The notes: generated from the letters alone by a model not told the origin. Counted from the stretch's first letter, positions 1-12,540 are shown. The stretch: 64,000 nucleotides of DNA from Cinnamomum chago (GCA_038049695.1 CP142456.1:24415001-24479000), one strand, 5' to 3'. A program made the numbers and translations.

Positions 1-407
1 TTTCTAAAAGTGGGTTGGTTTGTCTTGACTTTAAGTTCCTCGTATCAGAAATCCTCTTTTACAATATTAGGAAGACAATAAGCATTTCCGTATGGGTTTG
101 GATGGTGAAAATGGCTGCATGCATCAACTGATATAACCCTTGAGGTCCACCTTTTCCATCAAATCTACTCATTTCATACACCATCCTCTGTTTAGGCGCT
201 GATCCAAATTTCATTTCTATCGGATATCTACCATTGGGTTGATCCAAAGGAAATCAGTTGCATAATATGGATGGCTTTGATCGCTCTATGCAAGTTAAAT
301 TAATTGGAAGTTGTTGTTTACAATATACCAATGGCAACATAAGATCACTTTTCGTGTTTAATACATTGAGCCAGGTCCACCCACTCTTGCCTCTCTAAAT
401 ATACATG
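1..407. other. Intergenic, nothing recognised
   Basis: AT-rich sequence with only short chance reading frames on both strands. No repeat boundary, RNA gene or protein motif is seen up to the target duplication of the MITE that follows. Confidence 0.5.
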
Positions 408-1356
408 CAGGGCCGACTCGAGACAATTCGAGGCCTAAAACGGCAATCCTAAATGGGGTTTCTATGTTTTAATATTTTATTTTAAAACATCTTTCTTTTT
501 TGTAATGCAAAATTACTAATTTAGTTTTTACATTCAAGTTTTGCTATCCTATCTTAAGTCCACCTCCAAAACCCACATGAAAATTTTAGACTCATCCCTA
601 AAACTCACATGGAAATCTTGGGTCACAAAATCCAACTACCTATTTGGCTCCAAACCCCTCCCGCCCAAATAAAAAACTTGAGTATGCCACTGGTGGGGCT
701 CAAAGCATTTTCACTTGCATACGATGCTCATATCCACCATGAGTCAGGACTATTCAAGATGGACTTCAGATGTGTGCCTCACGTATTGAATGTTCTAGAT
801 GCACGGTGCTCATATGCACTGTGGGCAAGTGAATAAATCTCGGCGGGGACCCATTGTTTATCTTAAATTTTAAGATCTATTATTATGGTTGAAATCCCAA
901 GCTATGGATCTATTACAACCACATCATGAATCAAATCTAAATGGATCCCTATTGAAATAAGATACACAAAAATAATGAGAAAGGCTCGTGAAGCAAGTTC
1001 ATGACTGAATGTATGGTTGAGATTTGATAAACATTGGCTGCTAAAAATATAATGATGTGCTAAAATCAATTGAACTTCTAGAAATATAAATATGAGGTGA
1101 AGATTTGAAAATATAATAGGCCATAAATGACACTTTAAGGTCAAATGAAAAATCTTGGTCATATCTTTTCAAGAGAGTTATTGTGGGGCCTTATATTTTG
1201 GATTTTGGGGAGAAAAAAAAAAGGGACGGCGGTTGACAAGTTTGTTTTTTTAGAATTTCAAAAGATATCGGATTTTATTATGGGGCCTTATTTTTTGCCT
1301 AATTTTTTGAGGCCTAAAGCAATGGCTTTGTTGGCCTTATGGTACAGCCGGCCCTA
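408..1356. mobile_element. hAT-type non-autonomous element (MITE), 949 bp
   Basis: The left end reads CAGGGCCGACTCGAG and the right end, reverse-complemented, reads TAGGGCCGGCTGTA, giving short terminal inverted repeats of the CAGGGCCGGC type known from plant hAT elements. GAGGCCTAAAaC/GC subterminal motifs lie just inside both ends. The element is flanked by tatacatg (400-407) and tatacaag (1357-1364), an 8-bp duplication with 7 of 8 matches, which is the hAT hallmark. No transposase is encoded; the short frames inside are not coding. It would depend on a hAT transposase supplied in trans. Confidence 0.8.
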
Positions 1357-1469
1357 TATACAAGGCCCACCATAGTATTAAAACTCATTTTCAACTCACC
1401 CGAGTGAACATGATTTAGTAAGTCACCAAGTCAAATAAGTCAATGAGTTTGACCGAGTACTCACTCAAG

Positions 1470-1730
1470 ATTTATTTTTATTTTTTTTCTAAACCCAGCC
1501 AAGGGGCTAGGTCCCAAGAGAGAGCCCCGCATACACACGTTAAGACAGCCCGTACAAGCGGAAAGAAGGCCCACACAATTGGGAAAGAAGCTCATATAAG
1601 TAAGAAGATGGCCCACACAAGTGGAAAGAGGCGGCGCACCCAGGATTCGAACCCTAGGCACCTAGGTGAGAGTTGCCGCCACTTACCGAGCAAGATAAAA
1701 CTCCTCAGCTTGATGACCTCCGGAGTTGGG
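1470..1730 (-). mobile_element. Probable tRNA-derived SINE
   Basis: On the minus strand a pol III B-box match GGTTCGAATCC (1643-1653) lies about 30 bp downstream of an A-box-like TTGCTCGGTAAGTGG (1679-1693). A variable body with a repeated 'cacaagtggaaag' type phrase follows and ends in an A-rich tail (T-rich at 1471-1489 on the plus strand). This is the order head, body, A-tail expected of a plant tRNA-derived SINE. I could not find a convincing target-site duplication, so both boundaries are approximate and the family is unnamed. Confidence 0.5.
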
Positions 1731-1739
1731 TTGAATTGA

Positions 1740-2197
1740 GAGGTTTTTGAACCATGGCCCACCTAGAGACTGGGCCCATATGGCTTGGCACTGTTGAGCT
1801 ACGGGCAAGACAAAATTCCAAAACTCAAATACAATCAAACCCTTCAAAAGCCCTGCCTAGACAATTTCAGAAGGGTCGATGAATCCAATGCTCCTCTCAT
1901 GGAATATTTTCTCATAACTGCATGCACATCCGGTTAGAGCTTCTCCATTTCAAGACCCAAGCTGCACTTTGGGAGCACCTCAAATTATATACCCAAAGGT
2001 CTCCTCTCAAAATAAGGGTTATCGCCAGCTAGACAAAACTCATTAGGGATGTTCGGGGTCTGCACAGTGCACTTCCAACTCCCAACCCAAGCTTAGCTTG
2101 CATTTGGCATGGCTGTAGCCTGAGCAATCGTTTGGGCTTACATATGGTTAAATCTCATAATAGACATGGTTCCAATATTACTTTATTACAAGGGTAT
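1740..2197. other. Intergenic, nothing recognised
   Basis: Moderate-GC sequence without an ORF above background or a repeat boundary. It is the original left flank of the Copia element and continues at 11949 on the other side. Confidence 0.45.
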
Positions 2198-2202
2198 GTC
2201 TG

Positions 2203-3078
2203 TGTTAGTTTTTGAGTGTTGGCTAATTCATATGGTTGGACAAAACATGGGATTAAAAGTAATTTTATATTCTTAGATGGACCACTTCAGTTTGGAAGAA
2301 ATCAAAAGACGAAGAAAACGATGGAAGATTTCATCAGATCTGACTGACTGATCAATCGGATCCCATGACCGATCGATCACCCCAGAAAAGCTCTCAGTTA
2401 AAAGACAGACTGATCGATCGGACCCCATGATCGATCGATCGGACCAAAAATGCTCTCAGTTAAAAGTCAGTCCGATCGATAAGACAGCGGCAGGATTTAG
2501 CTGTTTCTTAGGATCATCCCTCTTCAGTCCTCTATTCCTATCCTTTTCAAACATAATCTCTTCTACATGTTTCCAAAAGCCTATTTAAGGGTTTAACCTC
2601 ATTAAAGAAATAATCCCTCATAGTTCTAAACCCTAGATTATTTTCAGAGAGATTACTTTCCTCCAGAGAGTCCTTTTTTAGAGATTAATGTGCTAAAGCT
2701 TTCTGCATCTGGAGACTCATCATCCACGTTCTAAGTTGATTCGTCTTGTTCAATGCGTGGAGATCGAAGTACTAGAGAAGGTGAACGGCGTGGTCGTCGG
2801 CAAGAATCACTGTGGTCCTTTGGTTGAGTTCAACTGTAAAGGGTAGTGAGTTTCTCTTGTAACATTTGGTTATTAGTGCTTGATCTTTATGGACCAGTGT
2901 GAGGTCCCGTGGTTTTTTCCCTATTCAAGGTTTTCCACGTAAAATATTGTGTGTCCATCTTCTTGATTGATTGATTGAATAACTTAAGTTATTAATTCAT
3001 TTTATTCCATATTTATATCTGTGTTGGAACTTTTAATATCTGTTAGGGTTTGTGATTATCAACCCTCCAGGAATTTCA
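2203..3078 (+). repeat. 5' LTR of copia-1
   Basis: 876 bp, TGTTAG to TTTCA, matching 11069-11943 along its whole length. Order inside: palindromic cassette 2345-2480, a pyrimidine-rich block, TATA-like tatttaagg near 2582, then the transcribed part. The next two bases are followed by the tRNA-Met primer site. Confidence 0.92.
2345..2480 (+). repeat. Palindromic cassette, GATCGATC class, 5' LTR of copia-1
   Basis: Four to five copies of a GATCGATC-centred palindrome (full form CCGATCGATCGG), spaced about 30-40 bp. They are separated by spacers containing CTCTCAGTTAAAAG(A/T)CAG. The array starts about 140 bp into the LTR and ends about 100 bp upstream of the TATA-like site. The 3' LTR has the matching array at 11211-11353. 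Confidence 0.85.
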
Positions 3079-3080
3079 AT

Positions 3081-3092
3081 TGGTATCAGAGC
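3081..3092 (+). promoter_or_regulatory. Primer binding site of copia-1 (first of two)
   Basis: tggtatcagagc, complementary to the 3' end of initiator tRNA-Met, two bases after the LTR. An identical second copy lies at 3329-3340. The sequence after the second copy resembles the sequence after the single primer site of copia-3, so the second looks like the ancestral one. Confidence 0.8.
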
Positions 3093-3385
3093 ATGGTAGG
3101 TCGGGTTTTCAAATAACGGGACACGCGTTTTGCGAGTTTGCAGCAGGAGTCGCGGCGGGTGTGCCGTTGAGGGAGGGATTGTTGAGGTCAACGTCCACCC
3201 TCGCTCTTGAGCGATCATAATTGCGGTCGAGCCCTCACCCTCACCATAAAACTATTGTTGTACCGTTTCCTATCACCAATTGGTTTTGGGATAAGTGGTA
3301 GCTCAATGGGGTATAAGATCCTACAACTGGTATCAGAGCAGATTCACACTAACTTGTTGTGTGAGATCTCCGCAGATTTTCTGAT

Positions 3386-5020
3386 ATGGATATTATTAGA
3401 GATGGATCTTCTATTTCCAAACCTCCTCTTTTGGATGGATCTAATTACCATTATTAGAAAGTAAGAATGACTGCTTTCCTTCAATCCATAGATGTGGATG
3501 TCTGGAACTGTGTGGAATTTGGTTACACCAAGCCTACTGTCATAACTGATGGCAACAAGATCATTGAAAAACTCATGCCTCAATGGACCAAGGAGGATAA
3601 ACAAGCCTTTAATTTTAACAGTAAAGCTTTAAATGTCATTTTTATTGGTGTTTCTCCTTCCGAATTTCGTCGAATATCTATTTGTAAAATTGCTAAGGAA
3701 GCATGGGATATGTTAGAAATTGTTCATGAAGGTACTCTCAAAGTTAAACAAGCCAAACTTCAAAGTTTGATTACTGCTTTTGAAAATCTGAAAATGGATG
3801 AAAATGAAGTTTTTGATGATTTCAATGATAAATTATCCACTATTGTGAATTCTATTTTCTACTTGGGTGAAATCATTCCTAAACACAAAATTGTTAAAAA
3901 AAAATTAAGATCTCTTCCTGAGCGATTTGACCCAAAAGTAGTAACTATTGAGGAGTCCAGCAATTTGGACTTGATTAAAGTTGATCAGTTAGTTGGAAAT
4001 ATGCAAACGTTTGAAACCAATTTTAGAAAAACGAAGAAAACTAAAGGAATCGCTTTGAAGTCCCACCTGGAACATGATAATGACTCAGAACAAGAGACTG
4101 AAAACCCAGACCTTGATGCTCTCTTTGTTAAAAAGTTTAAAAAAAATTTGAAAGACGATAAAAAGGATTTTAAAAAGAATTTTAAAAATTCTTCTCAAAA
4201 TTTCAAAGGAAAGAATAGGCCCTCTTCTTCTTTTAAATCCAATACTGGTCAAAATTCTGAGAAAAATGTGTCCAAAATCCCTCCTAAGAGTACTCACTAT
4301 TATGAATGCAAAGGTTTTGATCACTATGCATTTCAATGTGTCAATAGAACCTTCAAAACTCAAGGAAAGGTTTTGAATGTCACTTGAGATAATGATTCAG
4401 ATCAAGATTGCAATGATACTAAACCTGAATCATTATCACCTGAACATGGAAAATTTATGGCTTTTATGGTAAGATCTAATGATTCTTTTTTGCAGGAACT
4501 TGTGGAAAAATCTAATGAAATTATTTCAGATGATCTTAATTCTTTGTCAGATAATGAGCAGGATTTAGTAGAAGCATATCATAGTCTCCTCAAACACTCA
4601 AGGAGAATGACTCAATTGAATGACATTCTGAAAGGAAAATGGAAGACAGTTGAAAAAGAAAATCTTGTTCTTAAAACTGAATTCAATGAAGCCCAAGGTA
4701 AAGTATCTCAACTTGAATCACAGTGTACAATTCTATCTAACAAGCTGATTTTTGTAGGGAATGAACTTGACTTACTATATGAGCACTCTGTTCAAGCTGA
4801 CAAGGAAATACTAATCCTAAAGAAAGAATTGGATTCCTGCAAAGCAGAAAAAGCTAGCATTTCGGAAAAACTTAAGATGACTACCTCTGAATTGGTCTCT
4901 ACCAAAGCTGATCTTAATCGAATGAACACAAGGTCAAAAAAACTTGATGAAATTTTGGGTGCGCAAATCACATCTAGCAGCAAGCATGGCCTTAGATTTG
5001 ACTATGGTGCATCCTCCTAA
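3386..5020 (+). pseudogene. gag region of copia-1 (fossil)
   Basis: The N-terminal part is a UBN2/DUF4219-type Copia Gag (DGSxYxYWK-like start, VWDxVE-like segment), followed by a degenerate CCHC knuckle, a lysine-rich stretch, and a coiled-coil segment rich in heptads (about 4600-4960). In the family Gag forms the virus-like particle and binds the RNA. Compared with copia-3 it has the same domain order. Broken; kept only as family evidence. Confidence 0.8.
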
Positions 5021-5053
5021 AATAACCCAGGTAAGTTTGTTCGGGGTAATACG

Positions 5054-8000
5054 TTGTTTGCTATTAAACCTGCTATTTATCATCCTAAACATGTGAATTC
5101 CACCCCCAAAAAACACATGCCTCACCGTAAATATGTCCCAACTTGTCATTTTTGTGGAATCATTGGACATACTAGGCCTTATTGCAATAGACTGCGTAAC
5201 AAACTTCGCAGTGAAAGAAGGAAGATCAATTTGACTCCTCATAAGGTCAAACAAAAACCCATTTGGGTACGCAAAACTGATCTTTGTTGTAATGTGGTTC
5301 TAACTACTCTTAAAGCACAAAGTTTACATGTATGGTATTTAGACAGCGGGTGCTCTAGACACATGTCAGGGGATAAGTCTCTTTTCACATCCCTTGAAAG
5401 TCATCATGGTGGTAATGTTCAATTTGGAGATGGAAGCAAATCAAAAGTCATTGGTAAAGGATCTGTCAACATACCAGGTATGTCCACTATCAATAATGTT
5501 TTTCTGGTTGATGGCCTTAAGGCAAACTTGCTAAGTATTAGTCAATTTTGTGAGTTTGGTAATGAGGTTCATTTCTCTCTAAATGCTTACTCAATTGTCG
5601 ATAGTTATGGAAAACATGTTCTTTCTGGTAAAAAGAATTCCAATAATTGCTATCGGGTTGTTAATGAAAATGTCTTGAGCTGCAATTCTGCTACTATTAA
5701 TAATGTTGACCTTTGGCATCAAAAGCTAGGTCACATTAACCATTCTGATTTGGAAACACTCTCTAAACAAGAATTGGTTCGAGGACTCCCCAAACTTCAA
5801 AAACCTCATAACCATGTGTGTGGCCCTTACTAATTGGGGAAACAAATTAGATCACCACATAAGAAAGTGGATATGCTTATTACCAAAAGACCACTAGAGT
5901 TACTTCATATGGATCTTATGGGTCCTTCAAAATCTGAAAGCATTAGTGGTAAAAAGTATATTTTTCTCACTGTTGATGATTTCTCTAGATTTACTTGGGT
6001 TCGCTTTCTTAGAGATACATCTGAAACTTTTGATGTATTCCATTGCTTATGGCTTCAACTTCCTACAAATAAGGGCGAACAGTTTGGTGAAATTGTAAGA
6101 ATCAGATCTGATCATGGAACTGAGTTTCAGAACTCATCTTTTAACTCTTTTTGTACTGAGAATGGAATAAAACATGAGTTCTCTGCTCCTAAAACTCCTC
6201 AGCAAAATGGAGTTGTTGAAAGAAAAAATCGGATTGTACAAGAAATGGCTCGAGTCATGATCCATAGTAAGAACATGCCTCAAAGGTTTTGGGCAGAGGC
6301 AGTAAACACTGCTGTCTATGTGATCAATCGAGTTTACATCAGGGTAGGAACAAAGAATACACCCTATGAACTATGGAATGGTAGAAAACCTACTGTTAAA
6401 TATTTCAAAACCTTTGGGAGTAAGTGTTACATCTTGAAAGACAGAGAGCATCTTGGAAAATTTGACTCCCGAAGCGATGAAGGGGTTTTTCTTGGGTATT
6501 CTTTAAACAGTAAAGCCTATAGGGTGTTTCATTTGCGTAATTCAACGGTCATGGAGTCTATTAATGTCATTGTAGATGATGCTGGACCTTCTTATTTTTC
6601 TGATGATGAAGATAAATTCCCACTAATTCTTAGTTCTTCTCAGCAGGTTGAGCAAGACAGGAACCAAAATAAGGAACCAATAAATCCGGCAACACCGGCT
6701 CAATAAGTTGTTATTCCTGATACATAATCAGAATCTGAAATTGAAGAGTTTAGACTGAAATTGAAATGTTCTGCTCAAGGAACACCAAGTCATCAACCTT
6801 CTCAAAGCAAGGAAGTACATCCTAGATCCCAAAAAGGTTAGGTAATCAAAGATCATCATCTTGACAAAGTCATTGGTAATATTCATGCTCCATTAAAAAC
6901 TCGTCAACAAGTACAAAATGAGATAATTTTTTTGTGTTATGTTTCCTCTCTTGAACCCAAAAATATAAATGAAGCGCTTATTGATGACTCCTGGATTAAT
7001 ACCATGCATGAGGAGTTAGGTCAGTTTGAGCGTAATAATGTTTGGAAACTAGTTCCAAGGCCCAAAAACACACATGTCATCGGGACAAAATGGATTTTCA
7101 AAAACAAAGCCGATGAACTTGGTCAAGTCATTAGAAACAAGGCCAGACTAGTTGCCCAGGGCTACACATAGGTGGAGGGAATAGGCTTTGATGAAATATT
7201 TGCACCTGTTGCTCGTCTTGAGTCCATCCGCATTCTATTACCAGTAGCTTGTTTCTTGAAAATCAAGTTATATCAGATGGATGTCAAGAGTGCTTTCTTG
7301 AATGAGTTTTTTAATGAGGAGGTGTATGTTGAACAACCTAAAGATTTCCAAGACCCTCATAGCCCTGACCATGTTTTTAAATTGAGCAAAGCCTTATATG
7401 GTTTAAAGCAGGCTCTTCGAGCATGGTATGAAAGACGACTACCTTCTTGCTAGAAAACTCTTTCAAAAGGGGCAGTGTGGATAAAACCTTATTTATCAAG
7501 AGAGATCGAAACAATATCCTCATTGCTCAAATTTATGTGGATGATATTGTTTTCGGATCCACATCTGAAAATTTGTCTAAATCCTTTGCCACATGTATGT
7601 CACAAGAATTTGAAATGAGCATGGTTGGAGAATTATCCTTCTTTTTAGGTCTACAAATCAAACAATGCGAGAATGAGATATTTCTTTCTCAATCCAAATA
7701 TGCTCAAAATATTTTCAAGAAATTTGGGATTAACTCCGCTAAGCACTCCAGTACTCCTATGAGCACCACTGTAAAGTTGATCTTAAACTCTTCCGGGAAA
7801 GACTTCGATGAAAGACTGTATCGAAGCATAATAGGAAGTTTGTTGTACCTAACTGCTAGTCGACCAGACATGTTTTTCGGTGTTTGTGTTTGTGCTAGAT
7901 ATCAGACAAGACCTAAGGAATCGCATGTCCAAGCTGTGAAGAGGATTCGAAAATATGTTAGTGGCACCACTGGTTTTGGAATATGGTTTTCAAGAGATAC

Positions 8001-8478
8001 TAACATGAATGTTGTGGGTTTCTCTGATGCTGACTGGGCGGATTATGTAGATGATAGAAAAAGCACTTCTGGTGGCTGTTTTCTTATTGGCAATAATTTG
8101 GTTGCATGGCATAGCAAGAAACAAACTTCCACCTCCTTTTCTACAGCTGAGTCAGAATACATCGCAGCTGGAAGCTATTGCACACAATTGTTATGGATGA
8201 AACAAATGCTATCTGATTATGGCATTGCACGAACCACAATGGTAGTTTATTGTGATAACAAAAATGCTATTGACATTTCTAAAAACCCGGTACAACATTC
8301 CAGAACCAAACACATAGACATAAGGCATCATTTTATTAGAGATTTGGTTGAAGAGAAAATCATAAGCTTGGAGCATATCTCTACGGAAAATCAACTAGTT
8401 TATATCCTTACAAAACCTTTGGACTCTACTAGGTTTGACTCCCTTCGTAAGTCACTTGGTATTTGCTCATACCCTTAA
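5054..8478 (+). pseudogene. pol region of copia-1 (fossil)
   Basis: Recognisable blocks in Copia order: a zinc knuckle CHFCGIIGHTRPYC, the aspartic protease motif DSGCSRHMSGD, the integrase H-H motif region (DLWHQKLGHINH) and integrase core (MDLMGPSKSES, DDFSRFTWVRFL, ENGIKHEFSAPKTPQQNG), the reverse transcriptase (FAPVARLESIR, YVDDI) and RNase H (DADWADYVDDRKSTSGG, ending near THIDIRHHFI-like KHIDIRHHFI). Integrase before reverse transcriptase defines Copia rather than Gypsy. The region is interrupted several times and is not a working gene. Confidence 0.9.
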
Positions 8479-9572
8479 TTTGTTTCAATCTCATTCATTA
8501 TTCTTTAGTGTTTCACTAAACTTGTGATTCATTGAATTTTTTACCAAGTTCGAGATTCTTTTTTTTTTTTTTTTTTTTTTTTTTGCACTAAAAGACATCA
8601 CAGTTTGATGGTTATGGATTGATTGCATATATTCAAATCTTCTCTCCTGGCATATATAAATATATATATATAATTCGGCCTTATATATTTTACTGGAGGA
8701 TCGGGACTACCTACAACTACAAGTATGTGTGATAGCTGCTACATGATTGAAAAGTTTCATTAGAAAAGGCTACCATATTCATTAGTGTGAAAGTCACCTA
8801 TGATGAATCTTATTTGGGCAGCTCAAAGAGCACAAAAAAAAAAAAAAAAAAAAACTCCTATGCTTTAGGGAATTTTTTTAATTGTCTTGCCAATGGGAGT
8901 TGATTCTGTTTTGTGTGATTCTATCATTTATCCTAGCACAGACTAAATTTCAAAAAAAAAATTCACTCTCACTTAAAATCTTATGCTTGGTGAAATCTTT
9001 GTTGTATGATCGATAAGGAATTCATTTTGGCTTTGATTTGAGTTTGTGGTTTTTTTTTTCCTTCCTTTGGCATATTTTTTTTTCTTTTTTTTCTATGGCC
9101 CATTTCCATTTTTGGCCCAGATCCGATCGATCGGGCCTACTTAACCGATCGATCAGACAGTGTATCAGTCAGCCTTATAGTCTCGTTTTCTTTCTTTTCT
9201 CATCCTCTCTCAGTCCTTTTCAACTTCTGCCCTAGACCCCTTTTTCCCTTTTCTCTTTCAAGGATTTTCCTTCGGGATTTCAAGCTTTCTCCAAGGTATC
9301 TCTTCACTTTATCTCTTTCTTTCATTCAATTTCTTTCCATTTGCTATTATTTGGTTGTGGTGGTTGTATTGGGTGATTGGATTGTTGATTTTTCTTGTGG
9401 CTGTTGGAAAAAAAGATTGTGCAGACTATGTTTAGCTAGTCTTTTTGAGAAGTTTATAGTGTGGTTTCCATGCTCTTCATCCATTTTCGATGGTACATTT
9501 CTAAGTTGAAGGTTGGGTTACTCTATTTTTGTAGTGCACACCAAGTGTTTGCTCTTTTGCTCCAAAGAGAAA
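8479..9572 (+). other. Non-coding spacer of copia-1 between pol and the 3' ORF
   Basis: About 1.1 kb without a credible frame. It contains a T-tract (about 8563-8583), an A-tract (about 8836-8853), a second copy of the element's palindromic cassette (9118-9160) and a pyrimidine-rich stretch with a TATA-like cttatag near 9173. The arrangement of cassette, TATA-like site and pyrimidine block resembles the promoter half of the LTR, so it may have held an internal promoter for the 3' ORF. Confidence 0.5.
9118..9160 (+). repeat. Palindromic cassette, GATCGATC class, internal copy of copia-1
   Basis: Two copies of the word CCGATCGATCGG or a close variant, about 20 bp apart, 410 bp upstream of the 3' ORF. 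It is the same word class as in this element's LTRs. Confidence 0.75.
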
Positions 9573-10681
9573 ATGGCTCCCAAAGCTACTAAACCTCGCA
9601 AGAGGACATTTCAACGTGGTTCTTCATCTGCTACTCCATTTGACTCTAACAGATTTTAGAGTCTTGTCAAAGAAACATCCTTTGAGAATATTTTTTCCAA
9701 GAAACAAGTCCTTGTAGAACGTCAAGTTAGATTGGCACAGATGAATATTGACTCCCGTTCTTGGCTTCTTGAAAGAGAATGGAACTCCCTCTATGTGTTT
9801 GACGCAACTGCTTATGGGCCTTTGGTTCAAGAATTTTACAACAACATCCATGATATTGGAAAAGAGTCCTTTAAATCATTTGTTCGTGGGATGATAATTG
9901 AAGTTGATCCCAACTTCATCAGTTAATTTCTTCAAATTGACAGGAGCCTTGATGTCGTGTATCCCACTCCTGAACCAGACTCCGATGGCATGGAGGATCA
10001 GGTGGATAACACCGATTGGAGTGTTGTTATCACGACACTTACTGGTGGTCGTCGTCGTGTATGGCCTAGGGGGATTCTTACAGAAATATCTTACACCCTC
10101 CTACCGCATGTTAAACCTTTTTGTTTGCTTCAATCTTGAGCCTAAGGGAAGAACGTTTGAAGTTATTAAGGAGACTGGTTATCTTCTGTATGTGATTGGG
10201 ACAGGGCGGTCCATTGATATTCCTCTTACCATATTATAGGCATATGCTGGCCGCACTTCATGGTGCTTCAACTACTTCTCTTCCATATGGGGCTCTTCTC
10301 ACCAGGATTCTTCTCTCCAATGGAGTTGCTGTCAGGCCAAATGATGGCATTGTGAAAGGGAGAGGTCCTATTACTTTTCACACCATTAGTTTGTCTTCCT
10401 CACATGTCGAAGACAGCGGTGACGATGGTTCAGAACCAGGTGAAGCAGCTGCTGAGGCCCCTCCTCCATTTGATCAACAGTATGAGTCAGCGATGCCAGC
10501 ATATCTTCAAGAGTTTGAGAACCGTCTTTATGATCAATCTACTCAGATTGAAATGCTTGAACATCGAATGGATTCTCAATTTCAGGAAGTGTTTTCTCAG
10601 ATGGGGCAACTAAACATTGGCAGTAACAAGATTGAGGAGAAACTTGATTCTCTCATTCGTCGATTCCCTCCTCCTCAGTAG
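9573..10681 (+). pseudogene. Extra 3' ORF of copia-1 (plant transposon protein type, fossil)
   Basis: Begins MAPKATKPRKRTFQRGSSS, a basic serine-rich start. It then has the block LVQEFYNNIHD...SFVRGM, which I recognise as the 'putative plant transposon protein' family often found in Sirevirus-like Copia elements. It ends in an acidic linker and a coiled-coil tail (about 10480-10650; LYDQSTQIEMLEHRMDSQF). It sits where SIRE elements carry an env-like ORF. Its function is unknown; no membrane segment or signal peptide is evident. Broken in a few places. The same ORF type recurs in copia-2. Confidence 0.7.
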
Positions 10682-11068
10682 TCCATGGCATCTAACTTTT
10701 TGTCCTAGCATTGTTCTTTGCTGCTATCTGATGACTATGCTAACTATCTGTTTCTGATGATTTTTCTTTCCCCTTTTCGTTTTCTCTGTTTAGTTATTAG
10801 ACTAATTCAGCTTCTTTTACGATTTTTAATCCTTGTCAATTTATGTCCAAAAAGGGGGAGAATGGTTTAGTTTGCGCTTTATGTATGTGTGTGCTTTCTT
10901 TACATATTATTTAATCATGATCTTTTGTCAAAGATTGCTTGTGACAGGTATTACATGTATCTCAAGGCTAGTGGATGACGGTATTCCTGAAGTTATTTTT
11001 TGTGGGATAATTTATGGGTAGATTTCATGTATTAGATGTTTTGTTCATGAATTGCCAAAGGGGGAGAT

Positions 11069-11943
11069 TGTTAGTTTTTGAATGTTGGCTAATTCATATG
11101 GTTGGACAAAACATGGGATTAAATGTAATTTTATATTCTTAGATAGACCACTTCAATTTGGAAGAAATCAAAAGATGAAGAAAACAACGGAAGATTTCAT
11201 CAGATTTGACTGACCGATCGATCAGATCCCTTGACCGATCGATCGCCCCAGAAAATCTCTCAGTTAAAAGACAGACCGATCGATCGGACCCCGTGACTGA
11301 TCGATCGGACAAAAAATGCTGCCAGTTAAAAGTCAGTCCGATCGATCGGACAGCGACAGGATTTAGTTATTTTTTTGGATCTTCCCTCTTCAGTCCTCTA
11401 TTCCTATCCTTTTCAAACCTAATCTCTCTTACACGTTTCCAAAAGCCTATTTAAGGGTTTAACCTCATTAAAGAAATAATCCCTCATAGTTCTAAACCCT
11501 AGATTATTTTCAAAGAGATTACTTTCCTCCAAAAAGTCCTTTTTAGAAGATTAATGTGCTGAAGTTTTCTGCATCTGAAGACTCATCATCCATATTCTAA
11601 GTTGATTCGTCTTGTTCAATGCGTGGAGATCGAAGTGCTAAAGAAGGTGAACGGCGTGGTCGTCGGCAAGAATCATTGTGGTCCTTAAGTTGAGTTTAAC
11701 TATAAAGGATAGTGAGTTTCTCTTGTAACCTTTGGTTATTAGTGCTTGATCTTTATGAACCGGTGTGAGGTCCTGTGGTTTTTTCCCTATTCAGGGTTTT
11801 CCACGTAAAATATCGTGTGTCCATCTTCTTGATTGATTGATTGAATAACTTAGGTTATTGATTCATTTTATTCCATATTTATATCTGTTTGAGACTTTTA
11901 ATATCTGTTAGGGTTTGTGATTATCAACCCTCCAGGAATTTTA
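11069..11943 (+). repeat. 3' LTR of copia-1
   Basis: 875 bp, preceded by the polypurine tract CCAAAGGGGGAGAT and followed by target duplication gtctg. It carries the cassette at 11211-11353. Mostly transition differences from the 5' LTR. Confidence 0.92.
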
Positions 11944-11948
11944 GTCTG

Positions 11949-12540
11949 TGTTGTAAAATGGGGTTCAGGCAGGGGGGGAACTTCTGGATCTATGGGCTGG
12001 ATTGGAGCATGGTATAGTGGTATTAGGCCCAATTGACCAAATGAGGTGGGCATTAACAGGTGTTAGTCTGGTGATATAGACCTAGGAACTAACTAATTAA
12101 AGGGAAAAGCGCTAAAAAGCGCTAATCTTCCCATTCCCCTCAACATTGCTAAATTGATCAAGAGACTCAAATCCTAGAAATGGATGATAAATGCCACCAA
12201 AGACTATGGTCATGTTTGGCAACCAAATCATTGAGGATTCCTCATCAATTTTCTCCGAGGATTTAGAAAATTCACGTCGGCAATTATAAATCCTCAATAA
12301 TTTGTGCCAGTTTTCAAGGATTTTCAACTCCAACATCCCTCCGTGGATTTGAAAAACCTTAATTTCGTGAATTTACAAACCGACACCAATTTTTCTCAGT
12401 TTTATAGAAAATACATACTAATATCTATGTTAAATTCTCAGCTCTACACATCCTCCGTGAGGAATCTTCAAGTTTGCCGAATCCTCAAATCTTACCGCAT
12501 GTCTTGATGGTGAAAAAACAATAGATATCGACTAATATCA
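11949..12540. other. Intergenic between copia-1 and the AP2 gene
   Basis: No gene seen. A segment at about 12210-12500 has weakly inverted ends (catg..gg.aa....gaggattc) and could be a decayed MITE, but no target duplication was found. A small hairpin-prone stretch with two agcgct copies lies at about 12110-12130. Confidence 0.35.

Larger units (their letters stand above)
2203..11943 (+). mobile_element. Copia LTR retrotransposon, SIRE-like, structurally complete (copia-1)
   Basis: Complete layout: 5' LTR 2203-3078, primer site complementary to initiator tRNA-Met (tggtatcagagc) from 3081, gag, protease, integrase, reverse transcriptase and RNase H in Copia order, a long spacer, an extra 3' ORF, polypurine tract 11054-11067, 3' LTR 11069-11943. 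The flanks are an exact 5-bp duplication, gtctg (2198-2202 and 11944-11948). The pol order, double zinc-knuckle gag and 3' ORF suggest the SIRE lineage. It is a fossil: coding regions are interrupted about eight times. By eye the LTRs differ at several percent of sites, mostly transitions, so it is not recent. Confidence 0.92.

Noticed and set aside
12210-12500. Possible MITE with weakly inverted ends
   Set aside because: End similarity is poor and no target duplication is visible.
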